Program-made: the position numbers and the translations under genes
NCBI RefSeq assembly: GCF_017939745.1
Contig: NZ_JAGKQQ010000001.1
Span: 2,294,001-2,358,000, forward strand
DNA length: 64,000 nt
Reading direction: 5' to 3'
Source: Gemmata palustris
GTDB lineage: Bacteria; Planctomycetota; Planctomycetia; Gemmatales; Gemmataceae
Notes under the pieces: generated by a model
The model's input: only the letters and a program-made list of their open reading frames with translations
What the model was told of the DNA's origin: nothing
Database searches by the model: none
Shown here: in pieces, positions 49,346 through 58,239 of the stretch
Layout of the letters: each line of letters starts with the position of its first letter
Numbering within the stretch: the stretch's first letter is position 1

Positions 49346-49467
49346 CTAACAATTGCTAACGTTCTGGCTCCGAAAACCACCCGCGCGGATGTATCACGCT
49401 CGTTGTAAAACCTTCAAATCCCAGAGCATTTGATCGTGTTTCACCAGCGCGGCTAACAATTGCTAAC
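49346..49467. repeat. 15-bp direct repeats in a gene-free region
   Basis: CTAACAATTGCTAAC occurs at 49346-49360 and 49453-49467, 107 bp apart, each followed by a similar (G/A)TT..GG. The motif contains the palindrome CAATTG. The surrounding gap 49203-49674 holds no supportable gene. Candidate regulator sites or ends of a small repeat. Confidence 0.6.
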
Positions 49468-49674
49468 ATTTCCGGCCCCCGACGACCTCGGCCTGAAACC
49501 AAAACACCGTCACGGATCGCCAGATCACGCGACTCAATTGTCCGGATGGCAGAGTCCTAGAGATCCAGTGACGCGGGCGGCCTTTTTCTCGACTCGATTG
49601 GTGCCCAGCGCAAGTCCATCCGTGGGTCGCGTTACACGCATGCAACCCAACTTCACGGCAGCGGACGCTTAGCC

Positions 49675-49932
49675 ATGCTTGCTCAAACCATTTCGACCGT
49701 GCTTTACGTCGGCCTCGCGGCGAGCGTCCTGTTCCAAGTTGCGACCGTTGTGCGGCTCGCCGCCCGAACCGCCCACAAGCGAAGTGCTAACGAGCGAAAA
49801 GTCCAACCCGCGGTGCGGTCAGTGGTGCCCGCCCCGATCGCTCGCCCGGCGGCTCCGAAGCCCGCGTCCCGCGTCCGTCGCCGCGATTACCGCCTCGCGC
49901 TCCGCGCTGCGAAAGCTTCGCTCTCTGCATGA
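49675..49932 (+). CDS. Small membrane protein, basic tail
   Basis: The 85-aa product lacks a clear ribosome site. One hydrophobic segment (STVLYVGLAASVLFQVATVV, residues 7-26) is followed by a very basic Ala/Pro-rich tail (RRRDYRLALRAAKASLSA end). Typical of a single-pass inner-membrane protein; family not recognised. Confidence 0.45.
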   Translation: MLAQTISTVLYVGLAASVLFQVATVVRLAARTAHKRSANERKVQPAVRSVVPAPIARPAAPKPASRVRRRDYRLALRAAKASLSA

Positions 49933-50010
49933 AATCTTGACAATCGGGCGGCACGTCGGTTGCAACGACCGTAGCCCGTCGCCCGACAGGATTCCAACAG
50001 AGGGCTACAA

Positions 50011-50325
50011 ATGCTTCGTCACGTGTTCGCTCTGGCGTCGGTCGCGGTCCTGGCACTCGCTTTCACCCCGGCATTCGCCGAAGATACCAAGCCGGGCACT
50101 CATGAAGGTAAAGTCGTCAAGGCCGAAGCCGGCAAACTGACGATGACCGACAAAGAGGGGAAGAAGGAGCACACGCACGTCATCCCGGCCACCGCGAAGG
50201 TGACCTGTGACGGCAAAGAGTGCAAAGTCGAAGACCTGAAACCCGGCTCGACGGTCAAGGTGACGACGGAGAAGAAGGAAGACAAGCTCGTCGTTATCAG
50301 TGTCGAAGCAAAGAAAGCCGACTAG
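50011..50325 (+). CDS. Exported small beta-barrel-like protein
   Basis: The 104-aa product has AGAGGG before the ATG and a clear signal peptide (LASVAVLALAFTPAFA, cleavage near residue 23). The mature 80 residues have the strand pattern HEGKVVKAEAGKLTMTDKEG ... GSTVKVTTEKKEDKLVVISV, an OB-like or DUF5666-like small barrel common in planctomycetes. Lys-rich. A terminator follows. Confidence 0.75.
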   Translation: MLRHVFALASVAVLALAFTPAFAEDTKPGTHEGKVVKAEAGKLTMTDKEGKKEHTHVIPATAKVTCDGKECKVEDLKPGSTVKVTTEKKEDKLVVISVEAKKAD

Positions 50326-50383
50326 TTGGGGCGAGCAGTGGGTTTCCCAATGTGTGGGAACCGTGCTTCTCGCGAATAAACAG

Positions 50384-50410
50384 AACGCCCCTGGTAACCC
50401 AGGGGCGTTC
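50384..50410. terminator. Terminator after the exported barrel protein
   Basis: AACGCCCCTGG (50384-50394) and CCAGGGGCGTT (50399-50409) pair perfectly over 11 bp with a 4-nt loop, followed by CTTGCATT. Confidence 0.8.
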
Positions 50411-50517
50411 TTGCATTAAGTGATTGATGATTCGACCGAAGTTGAACCTAAAATTACAGTTACGGATGATGTTGTCACATTATCACGCACGATTGAAACG
50501 GGAGGTTCACCCGTTGG

Positions 50518-51009
50518 TCAATTCGCTGATCCGGTTAGTGTCGCCACCATCTGCGCACGCGCCTGCGGTTTATATGTTCCCGGTACCGCGCGGAAGCTGA
50601 TCGCCAGCCGGTTCCACCCGTTGATCGCGATCACCGCCCACGTCAGGTCGACCAACTCCTTCTCGGTGAATTGCTCGCGGGCCTCTGCGAACGCTTCTCC
50701 GGATACGCCATCTTCAAGTTGCGTGACGACTTCTGTCCAGGCGAGCGCGGCCCGTTCCCGGTCGGTGAAGAACGGCGTCTCACGCCACGCACTGAGGGCG
50801 TAAAGCCGTTGCTCAGTTTCGCCCGCGGCGCGCGCGTCTTGCGTGTGCATGTCCAGGCAGTACGCGCACCCGTTGAGTTGCGAGGCACGGGTCTTCACCA
50901 GTTCGAGCAGCGCGTGTTCCAACCCGCACCCGCGGACGTGCGTCTCCAGCGCGTACATCGCTTTAATCGGTTCCGCGGCCAGTTTCAGGTAATTGACTCG
51001 GGGTTCCAT
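50518..51009 (-). CDS. Carboxymuconolactone decarboxylase-family protein (AhpD-like)
   Basis: The 163-aa protein has the AhpD/CMD core with redox Cys pair C48-A-Y-C51 and H55 in LNGCAYCLDMH, and WAVIAINGWNRLAISF near 125. The CxxC-x3-H set points to a peroxidase-like redox activity rather than true decarboxylation. It follows the ECF sigma gene by 14 bp on the same strand. Such proteins are the standard partner of ECF41 sigma factors and are usually part of their regulon. Confidence 0.9.
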   Translation of the reverse strand: MEPRVNYLKLAAEPIKAMYALETHVRGCGLEHALLELVKTRASQLNGCAYCLDMHTQDARAAGETEQRLYALSAWRETPFFTDRERAALAWTEVVTQLEDGVSGEAFAEAREQFTEKELVDLTWAVIAINGWNRLAISFRAVPGTYKPQARAQMVATLTGSAN

Positions 51010-51023
51010 TGCTCTTTCTCGTC

Positions 51024-51920
51024 TCAGTGTTGGGGGCGATTGGGTTCATCTTCGGCCGCGGGCGCGGCGGGCCAGCGGCTCAGTTTGTCGGGGTTCAGCA
51101 CCACGAAGAGGGTACCAATGCTGTCTCCGCGTGCAGCGAAAGTGAGGACTTCCACAGGCTTACCCGCGACGGTGAACACCATGCCCGGCGCGCCGTTAAC
51201 GGTGGTCGGGATGAGTTCGCCCGCGCGCTGCAACTTGCGAAACACGACGGCGAGCAAGTTGGCGATCCGGTGAGTTCCGACGATCGGGCGCGGGGAGGCG
51301 TGCGTTTTCCCGCCGCCGTCTGCGAACAGCGTCGCATCGAACGCGAGCATCGACTCGATCGCGCTCACGTCCCCGGACCGGCACGCCGCGAAGAACCTCG
51401 TCGCCAGTTCGTCGGCGCGCTCGGGTGGGGCATCGAACCGCCGCTCGCGTGTGTCGAGGCGCTTCTTCGCACGGGCCGCGATTTGTCGAACGTTGACGGA
51501 GGACTTGTCGAGTAGCTCCGCGATCTCGTCGAACTCGTACCCGAACACCTCGCGCAACAGGTAGGTGGCGCGTTCGGTGGGCGAGAGCGTTTCGAGCAAG
51601 ACCAGAAACGCCATCGAGAGCGAATCGGCCAGTTCCGCACGGTCCATTGCCCCCTCCCACGAATCCGCGACCGGTTCCGGGAGCCACTGACCGACGTACT
51701 CTTCGCGCTTCGACTTCCGTAACCGGTCGATGCAGAGCCGGGTGGTGGTCTTCACGAGCCAGGCTTCGGGCGCTTCCACCTCGGCCGCGTGTTGCTGGTA
51801 GCGCAGGTAAGCGTCCTGCACCGCGTCCTCGGAATCGGCCACCGTACCGAGCATCCGATACGCCACCGCCAGCAACTTCGGCCGCAGGGTCTCGACGCTT
51901 GATGGAGATAGCTCGTTCAT
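51024..51920 (-). CDS. ECF41/SigJ-type sigma factor
   Basis: The 298-aa protein starts at ATG 51920 and has region 2 (RPKLLAVAYRMLGTVADSED near 13), region 4 (LSPTERATYLLREVFGYEFD near 120) and the extra SnoaL-like C-terminal domain (RFFAACRSGDVSAIESMLAF near 190), which defines the ECF41 group. It lacks a cognate anti-sigma gene; in ECF41 the C-terminal domain controls activity. The downstream AhpD-like gene and the PPOx-family gene further upstream suggest an oxidative-stress regulon (inference). Confidence 0.9.
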   Translation of the reverse strand: MNELSPSSVETLRPKLLAVAYRMLGTVADSEDAVQDAYLRYQQHAAEVEAPEAWLVKTTTRLCIDRLRKSKREEYVGQWLPEPVADSWEGAMDRAELADSLSMAFLVLLETLSPTERATYLLREVFGYEFDEIAELLDKSSVNVRQIAARAKKRLDTRERRFDAPPERADELATRFFAACRSGDVSAIESMLAFDATLFADGGGKTHASPRPIVGTHRIANLLAVVFRKLQRAGELIPTTVNGAPGMVFTVAGKPVEVLTFAARGDSIGTLFVVLNPDKLSRWPAAPAAEDEPNRPQH

Positions 51921-52061
51921 ATCGTGCTTCACCCTTTCACGAGCAAGGACGGGAACGAGGGCGGTTCTGTGACACCGCGAGAAAGTTTTTTCACGAACGA
52001 CGCTGGTAACGAGCCGCGACTGCAAGGGAGCGGGAACAGTGGTTCCTACACGGCAATGCTT

Positions 52062-52117
52062 GTGGCACAGGCCTCTGGCCTGTGGAGGCGCACCCACAGG
52101 CCAGAGGCCTGTGCCAC
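52062..52117. repeat. 23-bp perfect palindromic repeat element
   Basis: Arms at 52062-52084 and 52095-52117 are perfect inverted copies of 23 bp (GTGGCACAGGCCTCTGGCCT + GTG) around a 10-nt loop. It lies in the 223-bp gap between the sigma factor and the PPOx gene. An imperfect relative occurs at 54775-54800, so it is a dispersed family. Confidence 0.85.
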
Positions 52118-52143
52118 GAAACCAAAGCCCAAACGCATCGAAA

Positions 52144-52701
52144 CTACCCATCGTCCACCGAAGGCAAACCGGGCAGCCCATCGATACTCGTGCGGTTCTT
52201 CTGCTCGCGGTAGCGCACCAGTCCCTCGGCCCCCTTCTTGTCGGCCCACGCGGTCAGTTGCTCGCGCTCGCCGGCGAACTCGTAGAGCGGGACCGCGTAA
52301 CCGCACGAATCGGCAATTCGACTGACATCCGCCACGATCACCGATCGAACACCGGCCAGATCCGGGAACACGGCGGAAACGCTCGCCCAGTCCGAATCGC
52401 CCGGTTCAACACTCCGGCCGCACCCGTACAGGCGCAGGATGCGCGGCCGGCCCTCAAACGCGCAGAACATGATGGTGAGGCGCCCGTTCTCGCGCAGGTG
52501 GGCAATCGTCTCCACGCCGCTACCGGTCAGGTCCAGATACGCGACCGTGGTCGGCCCGAGGACGCGAAAGGTGTCTAAACCCTTGGGCGACACGTTCACG
52601 TGCCCGTCGGCCGAAAGTGGTGCGGTGGCCACGAAGAACATGTGCTGCCGGGCGATGAAAGCACGCAGGTCGTCGTCGATCTCGGTGAACGTTTTGCCCA
52701 T
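52144..52701 (-). CDS. Pyridoxamine 5'-phosphate oxidase-family flavoprotein
   Basis: The 185-aa protein starts at ATG 52701 (GAGGA 5 nt upstream). A split-barrel FMN-binding fold is indicated by MFFVATAPLSADGHVNVSPK near 22 and the strands TTVAYLDLTGSGVETIAHLR and RLTIMFCAFEGRPRILRLYG. It has the general layout of the PPOx group that reduces or oxidises small cofactors or quenches reactive species; the substrate is unknown. Head-to-head with the SDR gene at 52831. Confidence 0.82.
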   Translation of the reverse strand: MGKTFTEIDDDLRAFIARQHMFFVATAPLSADGHVNVSPKGLDTFRVLGPTTVAYLDLTGSGVETIAHLRENGRLTIMFCAFEGRPRILRLYGCGRSVEPGDSDWASVSAVFPDLAGVRSVIVADVSRIADSCGYAVPLYEFAGEREQLTAWADKKGAEGLVRYREQKNRTSIDGLPGLPSVDDG

Positions 52702-52830
52702 ACGGTCCTCGTGATTCGGGAGAAGTCGCCCGCGTCGCAACGGTACACATCGGGAGTAAGATTAGCCCTCGGCGTGCGGTAAGTCCGTTCGAGAAACCAA
52801 AGGCAACGAGTGATTTGAGGAGTGTTGGCG

Positions 52831-53574
52831 ATGACACAAAACTTGGCCGGCAAAGTGGCGCTGGTGACGGGAGCTTCGCGGGGCATCGGGCGCGCCATCG
52901 CCCTCCGCTTGGCGAAGGACGGCGCAGCGGTGGTCGTCAACTACTCGGGCAGTGCTCAGCAAGCCGAAGAGGTCGTGGCCGAGGTGATGAGGATCGGGGG
53001 AAAGGCCGTTGCCGTGCAAGCCGATGTGAGCAAGGTCGCCGACGTGCGGCACTTGTTCGACGCCACGTTCACGAACTTCGGCCGACTCGACGTTCTGGTC
53101 AACAACGCCGGGTTGCTGCTCACCAAGCCCGTGGTCGAGGTCGGTGAAGAGGAGTACGACCGGCTGTTCGCGGTCAACGTGAAGGGCACGTTCTTCTGCT
53201 GTCAGGAAGCCGTGAAGCGCATGGGCACCGGCGGGCGCATCGTGAACTTCTCGTCGTCCACCACCGTGCTAATGCTGCCCGGTTACGCGGCCTACGTCGC
53301 GACGAAGGGGGCCGTCGAGCAACTGTCCCACGTGTTGGCGAAGGAAGTCGGTGCCCGTGGGATCACGGTGAACGTGGTGTCCCCGGGGCCGACCGACACC
53401 GAGTTGTTCAGTCAGGGTAAGACCGAGGAACAGAAGCAGATGTACGCACGAATGGCAGCGCTCGGGCGGCTCGGCGTGCCGGAGGACATTGCCGACGCGG
53501 TTTCGATGCTGGTCGGGCCGGACGCCGGGTGGGTCACGGGACAAAATCTCCGCGTCAACGGCGGGCTGATCTGA
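52831..53574 (+). CDS. Short-chain dehydrogenase/reductase
   Basis: The 247-aa classical SDR has cofactor motif TGASRGIG near 16, NNAG near 89, the catalytic Ser in FSSSTTV near 141 and YxxxK (YAAYVATK) near 155-159. The Tyr-Lys-Ser set is complete. The C-terminal NGGLI is typical of FabG-like 3-oxoacyl reductases, but sequence alone does not fix the substrate. GAGGAG lies 8 nt before the ATG. Confidence 0.88.
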   Translation: MTQNLAGKVALVTGASRGIGRAIALRLAKDGAAVVVNYSGSAQQAEEVVAEVMRIGGKAVAVQADVSKVADVRHLFDATFTNFGRLDVLVNNAGLLLTKPVVEVGEEEYDRLFAVNVKGTFFCCQEAVKRMGTGGRIVNFSSSTTVLMLPGYAAYVATKGAVEQLSHVLAKEVGARGITVNVVSPGPTDTELFSQGKTEEQKQMYARMAALGRLGVPEDIADAVSMLVGPDAGWVTGQNLRVNGGLI

Positions 53575-53595
53575 TACTTTCCCCGGCCATCAGTG

Positions 53596-53718
53596 ACCGT
53601 TCACGGGGCGCTTTAAATCCTGGTGTTTGGCGACGTTGGAAAGCGCTTTTGACGCCCAAACAGTTATCTTCGATGCGCAAAACGCTTGGAAAAACAGCAG
53701 TTTGTCCCCGTGAACGGT
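53596..53718. repeat. MITE-like element with 13-bp inverted ends
   Basis: ACCGTTCACGGGG (53596-53608) and CCCCGTGAACGGT (53706-53718) are perfect inverted copies bounding 123 bp that has no coding capacity. It lies between the SDR and the acyltransferase genes. No clear target duplication is visible at the flanks. Confidence 0.6.
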
Positions 53719-53809
53719 TTTCATTCGGTATCCGGATACTACAACTCCCGTGTTGACATGACGGCCCTAAACAAAGACCAGTAGACCCGCTTGGCAGAAC
53801 GGAGCCCCC

Positions 53810-54442
53810 ATGCTGCTGCGATTGTGTCGCTCACTCATTAATCGATACACGATGAAAACGGGACGCGCAGTAGGCTTATGGAAGCGACTTTGTAAACCTC
53901 AAAACTATCAATACGCTGAGTTTCTAGGTCGCCACGGCGGTTTCAACGCGATCGGAGTGGAGTGCAGGTTCAATCTTGACGTCGTTGTCACCGATCCCGC
54001 TTACGTCCGGGTGGGCAACAATGTCACCCTTTCGTCATGTGCCTTGATCGGTCACGACGGTTCGATCGGCGTCCTCAACCGGGCTTACGGGTTGAGGCTA
54101 GACGCTGTTGGCAAGATCGACATTCGAGACAACGTCTTCATTGGCTACGCCGCGGTAGTATTACCTGGAGTGACGATCGGACCTAACGCTATCGTCGCGG
54201 CGGGTGCAGTCGTCACCAAGGACGTAGCCGCCGGCGACATCGTAGGAGGTGTTCCAGCGCGGCCTATCGGCAAAGTTGATGAGTTCGTTGCGCGTCTGGA
54301 CGCTGAAACTCGTTTGCTTCCATGGTGGTCACTCATCGAGAGCCGAGTGGGTGATTACGATCCTATACTTGAACCACAGTTACGCGACCTTCGTGTAGCT
54401 CATTTTTACGGTCCACGCCGTCAAGATGCGTCCTCGGTCTAG
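53810..54442 (+). CDS. Hexapeptide-repeat acyltransferase
   Basis: The 210-aa protein contains a left-handed beta-helix of hexapeptide repeats (VRVGNNVTLSSCALIGHDG, then IDIRDNVFIGYAAVVLPGVT, IGPNAIVAAGAVVTKDVAAG, DIVGGVPARPIG). The G-V-P-A-RP ending is typical of CysE/WecB-type O-acetyltransferases, including those acting on sugars. Acceptor unknown. The first 50 residues are basic. The GC content of this gene is visibly lower than its neighbours, which may indicate recent transfer. Confidence 0.82.
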   Translation: MLLRLCRSLINRYTMKTGRAVGLWKRLCKPQNYQYAEFLGRHGGFNAIGVECRFNLDVVVTDPAYVRVGNNVTLSSCALIGHDGSIGVLNRAYGLRLDAVGKIDIRDNVFIGYAAVVLPGVTIGPNAIVAAGAVVTKDVAAGDIVGGVPARPIGKVDEFVARLDAETRLLPWWSLIESRVGDYDPILEPQLRDLRVAHFYGPRRQDASSV

Positions 54443-54579
54443 CGGAACTGTTCTTTCCGTGACTCCCTGTATGTCAAGCCACCAAGTTGAGCAGTCGTTC
54501 CGTAACCGTTCATGGAGTGGTCAGGCTCTGGCTACCCTCCTATCGCCTTCGGCGGTATGACACCTCCATCGTACCAGCC

Positions 54580-54663
54580 GAGGTTTTCGACTCTTTGCCG
54601 CCGGCGGTGCAGGCGCACATCCGTTATCTCGAACTCCGGCTCGCTGATCTCGAAGCGCGGATC
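54580..54663 (+). pseudogene. IS66 TnpC N-terminal fragment
   Basis: The frame reads VFDSLPPAVQAHIRYLELRL ADLEARIG, the characteristic start of IS66-family transposases (FxxLPPEVQA-I-xLEARxAxLE). It then loses similarity and the gene is not continued, so this is an insertion-sequence remnant. It lies within the 441-bp gap 54443-54883, which otherwise holds no intact gene. Confidence 0.6.
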
Positions 54664-54774
54664 GGGTGTGTGGCGCTGCCGATGCTCGCACCGCAGCGAG
54701 CTCAGTTGGAAGTTTGTGCGATCACAATCGGGAAATTGAGCACTTGTCGCGATCCATTCGCTCGTTTTGATTTC

Positions 54775-54800
54775 GTGGCACAGGCAGAGGCCTGCACCAC
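54775..54800. repeat. Imperfect copy of the GTGGCACAGGC palindrome
   Basis: GTGGCACAGGC AGA GGCCTGCACCAC is an imperfect palindrome sharing the core of the element at 52062-52117. Its presence suggests a dispersed repeat in this genome. Confidence 0.65.
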
Positions 54801-54883
54801 GAGCAACAAGACCCAAGAGCTATCGTCAATCATCCTGAACGAACTCACATTAATATTATATATAGATTCATTTATCACACACC

Positions 54884-56341
54884 CTACTCCTGAAGAGGCA
54901 TTTCGCCCGACGCGGCTCCGGTCTCGGAAGAGCGGAGTTGCTTCTCGATGCCCAAGTTGAGCGATTGAAGTTTGGCCCGGAGCGTGGTGCGCGAGATACC
55001 GAGCAGGTCACTGGCCTGCTTCTGATTCCCGTGAACGTGATCGAGGACCGCGGTCAACAGCACGCGGTCCACCGCCTGCGTGACTTGTCGGTAAATATCG
55101 GGGGTGCCGACGCGCAGTAGTTCACCGATGAGCCCGCGCAAATCCAGACCGGCAGTGGGCGGATTGGCGGCCCCTCCGCGAACCGATGCGGGCAAAGCGC
55201 TCAGCGTAACGACTTCGCCGACGGTCTGAACCACCGCGAACCGAACGGTGTTTTCCAGTTCGCGCACGTTCCCGGGCCAGTGGTACGCTTCCAGTAGGGA
55301 GAGGGCCTCGGGGTCGATCCCGCGGACGCTCTTATTCAACTTCCGATTCGTGGCAGCGATGAAGTAATTCACCAGCAGCCCAACGTCTCCCGCGCGCTCG
55401 CGGAGCGGCGGGAGCGTGATCGTGAAGGAATTGAGCCGGTAGAACAGATCCTCCCGGAACTTCCCCGCCGCAACTAGCGCCGCCAAGTTCTGATTCGTGG
55501 CGGCCACCACGCGCACGTTCGTCTCGATCGTCTCGTTCCCGCCCACGCGCTCGAACCGCTGGTCTTGAAGCAGGCGCAGCACCTTCGCCTGGGTCGCGGG
55601 GCTCATGTCCCCGATCTCGTCCATGAAGATCGTGCCGCCGTGCGCCTGCTCGAACTTGCCGATGCGCTTGCGGTCCGCCCCCGTAAATGCGCCCTTCTCG
55701 TGCCCGAACAACTCGCTCTCCAGGAGCGCGTCGGGGATGGCCGCACAGTTGATCGCGACGAACGGCCCGGCCGCGCGCGCGGAGTGCTGGTAGAGGGCGC
55801 GGGCGACCAGCTCTTTCCCGGTACCGCTCTCGCCCAGTACCAGCACGGTGACGTCCTGCGGCGCGATCCGCCCGATGACCTTGTACACCTCCAGCATGGC
55901 CGGACACCGGCCCACGATCTGATCGGTTTCGGCTTCCGGGGGCGGTTCGTCACCCAACACGGTCGGCGTCGCCCGGATGCGCCGGAGTTCAAACGCCTTC
56001 CCGATCACATCGTCGAGTTGGTGCAGGTCCACGGGTTTGAGCAGGTACTCGAACGCCCCGCGCTTCATCGCCTCGATCGCCGTGTCCGTGCTCCCGTGGG
56101 CCGTGATGATGACCACGGGCAGGTGCGGATCGATCTCGCGAATGCGCACGAACGCATCCAGCCCGGACATATCGGGCAGGCGCACGTCCAGAATCACCGC
56201 GTCCGGTTTGTCGCGCTCGACCGCGGCCAGCCCGAGTTTCGCGCTCGGCGCCGTCACCACCAGAGTTTCCTCACTCTCCAGCGCGGACTTCAGCGAGTAC
56301 AGGATGCCCGGTTCGTCGTCGATGATGAGAAGTTTTGGCAT
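54884..56341 (-). CDS. Sigma-54-dependent response regulator (NtrC-like)
   Basis: The 485-aa protein has a receiver domain (phosphoacceptor D52 in VILDVRLPDMSG, K102), an AAA+ sigma-54 interaction domain with Walker A GESGTGKE at 170-177, the GAFTGA loop at 217-222 that contacts sigma-54, and a Fis-type HTH near 440-460 (NQKQASDLLGISRTTLRAKL). It activates RpoN-dependent promoters upon phosphorylation. Its start overlaps the stop of the kinase gene (TGATG), so the two form a pair. Confidence 0.92.
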   Translation of the reverse strand: MPKLLIIDDEPGILYSLKSALESEETLVVTAPSAKLGLAAVERDKPDAVILDVRLPDMSGLDAFVRIREIDPHLPVVIITAHGSTDTAIEAMKRGAFEYLLKPVDLHQLDDVIGKAFELRRIRATPTVLGDEPPPEAETDQIVGRCPAMLEVYKVIGRIAPQDVTVLVLGESGTGKELVARALYQHSARAAGPFVAINCAAIPDALLESELFGHEKGAFTGADRKRIGKFEQAHGGTIFMDEIGDMSPATQAKVLRLLQDQRFERVGGNETIETNVRVVAATNQNLAALVAAGKFREDLFYRLNSFTITLPPLRERAGDVGLLVNYFIAATNRKLNKSVRGIDPEALSLLEAYHWPGNVRELENTVRFAVVQTVGEVVTLSALPASVRGGAANPPTAGLDLRGLIGELLRVGTPDIYRQVTQAVDRVLLTAVLDHVHGNQKQASDLLGISRTTLRAKLQSLNLGIEKQLRSSETGAASGEMPLQE

Positions 56342-57843
56342 CACTTGGCTCCGGCTGAAACGAGTGCTTCGGGAAGCACCTGGCGCGCTGCGCAAGGTAG
56401 ACGAACGACGAATACCGCCCCACCCGCCGGCCCGTTCGCGGCCCCGATCGATCCACCGTGGGCCTCGACGATCCGGCGGCAAATGGACAACCCCAACCCC
56501 AGCCCCGTTTCCTTGGTGCTGATGAACGGGTCGAAAATCTGTTCCTCCAATCCGCTCGGCAGCCCCGGCCCAGTGTCGGAGATTTGGACCACCAGCACGT
56601 CCTCGTTTTCGCGGGCGGTCACCCGAAGTGTCCCCCCCGTGGGGAGGACATCGAGTGCGTTGAACAGGAGGTTGTAGAACACCTGCCCCAGTTGCCCCGG
56701 GTCCGCATCGAGCATGGGAAGAGCCGGCGAAAGAACGGCGCGAACGTCGACGCCCTGAAGTTCGGCCCGCGCCCCAATTCCGGCCAGACACGAGCGGATG
56801 AGTTCCCCCGGTTCAACGGGCTTTTTCTCCGGGCGCGGCGGCCGGGCGAAATCGAGAAACGTGCGGATGATCTGTTCGAGCCGCAGGATTTCACCTTCCA
56901 GCACGCGCAAGTCTTGCGGCCGAAACCCCGTGGCGCGCCGCGGATCGGTCGCGGCCTGGACCAGTAGTTTGATGACCGTGAGCGGGTTGCGGACCTCGTG
57001 AGCAATCCCGGCGGCCATCTGACCGACCCACGCCAGTTGCTCGGCCCGTAGCGCGTCACGCTCGGTCTGCTTCAGCCGGTTGAGTACCGCCGCGGCCGCG
57101 TGCGTCACGCGCTGAAGGGTCGTTCCGGGAGGACCGGTCGTCGGCACCTCGGAGGGGACGTGCGCTGCTTCGCCGAGTAGTGCCGCGGTGTCGCGCAGGA
57201 CGCGATCGGTGTTCAGCAGCGACCGCCGGAGCGAGACGGCGATTACCCACCCCGCGAGGAGCCCGGCCACTGATCCGCACACGCCGAGCCCGATCAACCC
57301 GACGGTCAGCCGCTGGGACAGTTCCCGGTTCGCCTCGCTCGCGCGGTTCAGCATCCCTTCGTTGATCTTCAGGTACTCGCGGGCCGGTTCGAGGATCTCA
57401 CGGGCGAGAACCGTGTCGATCAGTTCCAGTACCTTCGCGTACACGCCTTGAGGGGGAGGGGCTTGTTCGAGCCGGTCGTATTCGGCGAAAAAGTGCTCGT
57501 AGCCCTTGCGCACGCGCCGCATGAGCACCTGCTCCTGGTCCATCGTGGCGAGTTTCTCCGCCCCCTCCAGCGCTTCCGCGGCGCGCATTTGGAGGCGCGG
57601 GACCGAATCCAGGTGTTTCCGCTCGCCGGTAATCAGGTACCGGTCGAATTGGACGTGGATCTCGCGCAGGCTGATCTCCAGTTCCTGTGCCGCGTGGACA
57701 CTCGCTACGTGATTGTCGAGCATCACCGAGACGTTTCGCTGCGAGTCGCGCGCGTACCACGCGGCGCTCACCGCCACCGCGACCAGCAGCACGCTGACCG
57801 CAACGACCGGAGCCGTCAGGCGCGCCACTATCCGGGTCTGCAT
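56341..57843 (-). CDS. Sensor histidine kinase (NtrB-like)
   Basis: The 500-aa protein has two membrane helices (about 12-29 and 182-203) enclosing a 150-residue helical extracytoplasmic sensor, then a HisKA domain with phosphoacceptor H282 in GIAHEVRNPLTV, and an HATPase domain (VFYNLLFNALDVLP, DTGPGLP, GLGLGLSICRRIVEAHGGSI). The signal sensed is unknown. It is coupled to the NtrC-like regulator through a TGATG overlap. Confidence 0.92.
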   Translation of the reverse strand: MQTRIVARLTAPVVAVSVLLVAVAVSAAWYARDSQRNVSVMLDNHVASVHAAQELEISLREIHVQFDRYLITGERKHLDSVPRLQMRAAEALEGAEKLATMDQEQVLMRRVRKGYEHFFAEYDRLEQAPPPQGVYAKVLELIDTVLAREILEPAREYLKINEGMLNRASEANRELSQRLTVGLIGLGVCGSVAGLLAGWVIAVSLRRSLLNTDRVLRDTAALLGEAAHVPSEVPTTGPPGTTLQRVTHAAAAVLNRLKQTERDALRAEQLAWVGQMAAGIAHEVRNPLTVIKLLVQAATDPRRATGFRPQDLRVLEGEILRLEQIIRTFLDFARPPRPEKKPVEPGELIRSCLAGIGARAELQGVDVRAVLSPALPMLDADPGQLGQVFYNLLFNALDVLPTGGTLRVTARENEDVLVVQISDTGPGLPSGLEEQIFDPFISTKETGLGLGLSICRRIVEAHGGSIGAANGPAGGAVFVVRLPCAARQVLPEALVSAGAK

Positions 57844-58239
57844 GACTGCTCCTCAACTGACGGCACGGTCACTCTCCCTCGCATTGTGGACGTCGATCGA
57901 TTCTCTTACCAGAAGCTGTCGAACGATCCATTAAAGGAGCGACCAGTTTTTGACCACTCGTCCGGGATCTGTTCAAATCGACCCATTGCCACTGCTGAAG
58001 ATAACAAAACACGCGACACACCGGGCGCCCAGCGTCCAACGGCCCGCACATCGTAAAGTCTGGAAACAAAACAGGATACCGACGATCCCGCTCGAAGATT
58101 ACGCGCGCCCGGAACGCGCGCCTCTCGGCTCTGGCATTCTCGTTGCCTAGACGGTGTTGCAACCGCGGTGCCCGGGAAGTCGGTTTCCGGGCGTAGCTGC
58201 ATCGGACGCAGCCATTTCTTCCGTTCTTGAGGTGACCCC
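57844..58239. other. Divergent gene-free region before otsA
   Basis: This 396-bp gap separates the two-component operon from the trehalose gene. It contains no supportable gene; promoters for both directions are expected. An AGGTGA sits just upstream of the GTG start at 58240. Confidence 0.5.

Noticed and set aside
52062-52117. Palindrome as a terminator for the PPOx gene
   Set aside because: No T tract follows on either strand, and a related copy at 54775 is not at a gene end; a dispersed repeat explains it better.
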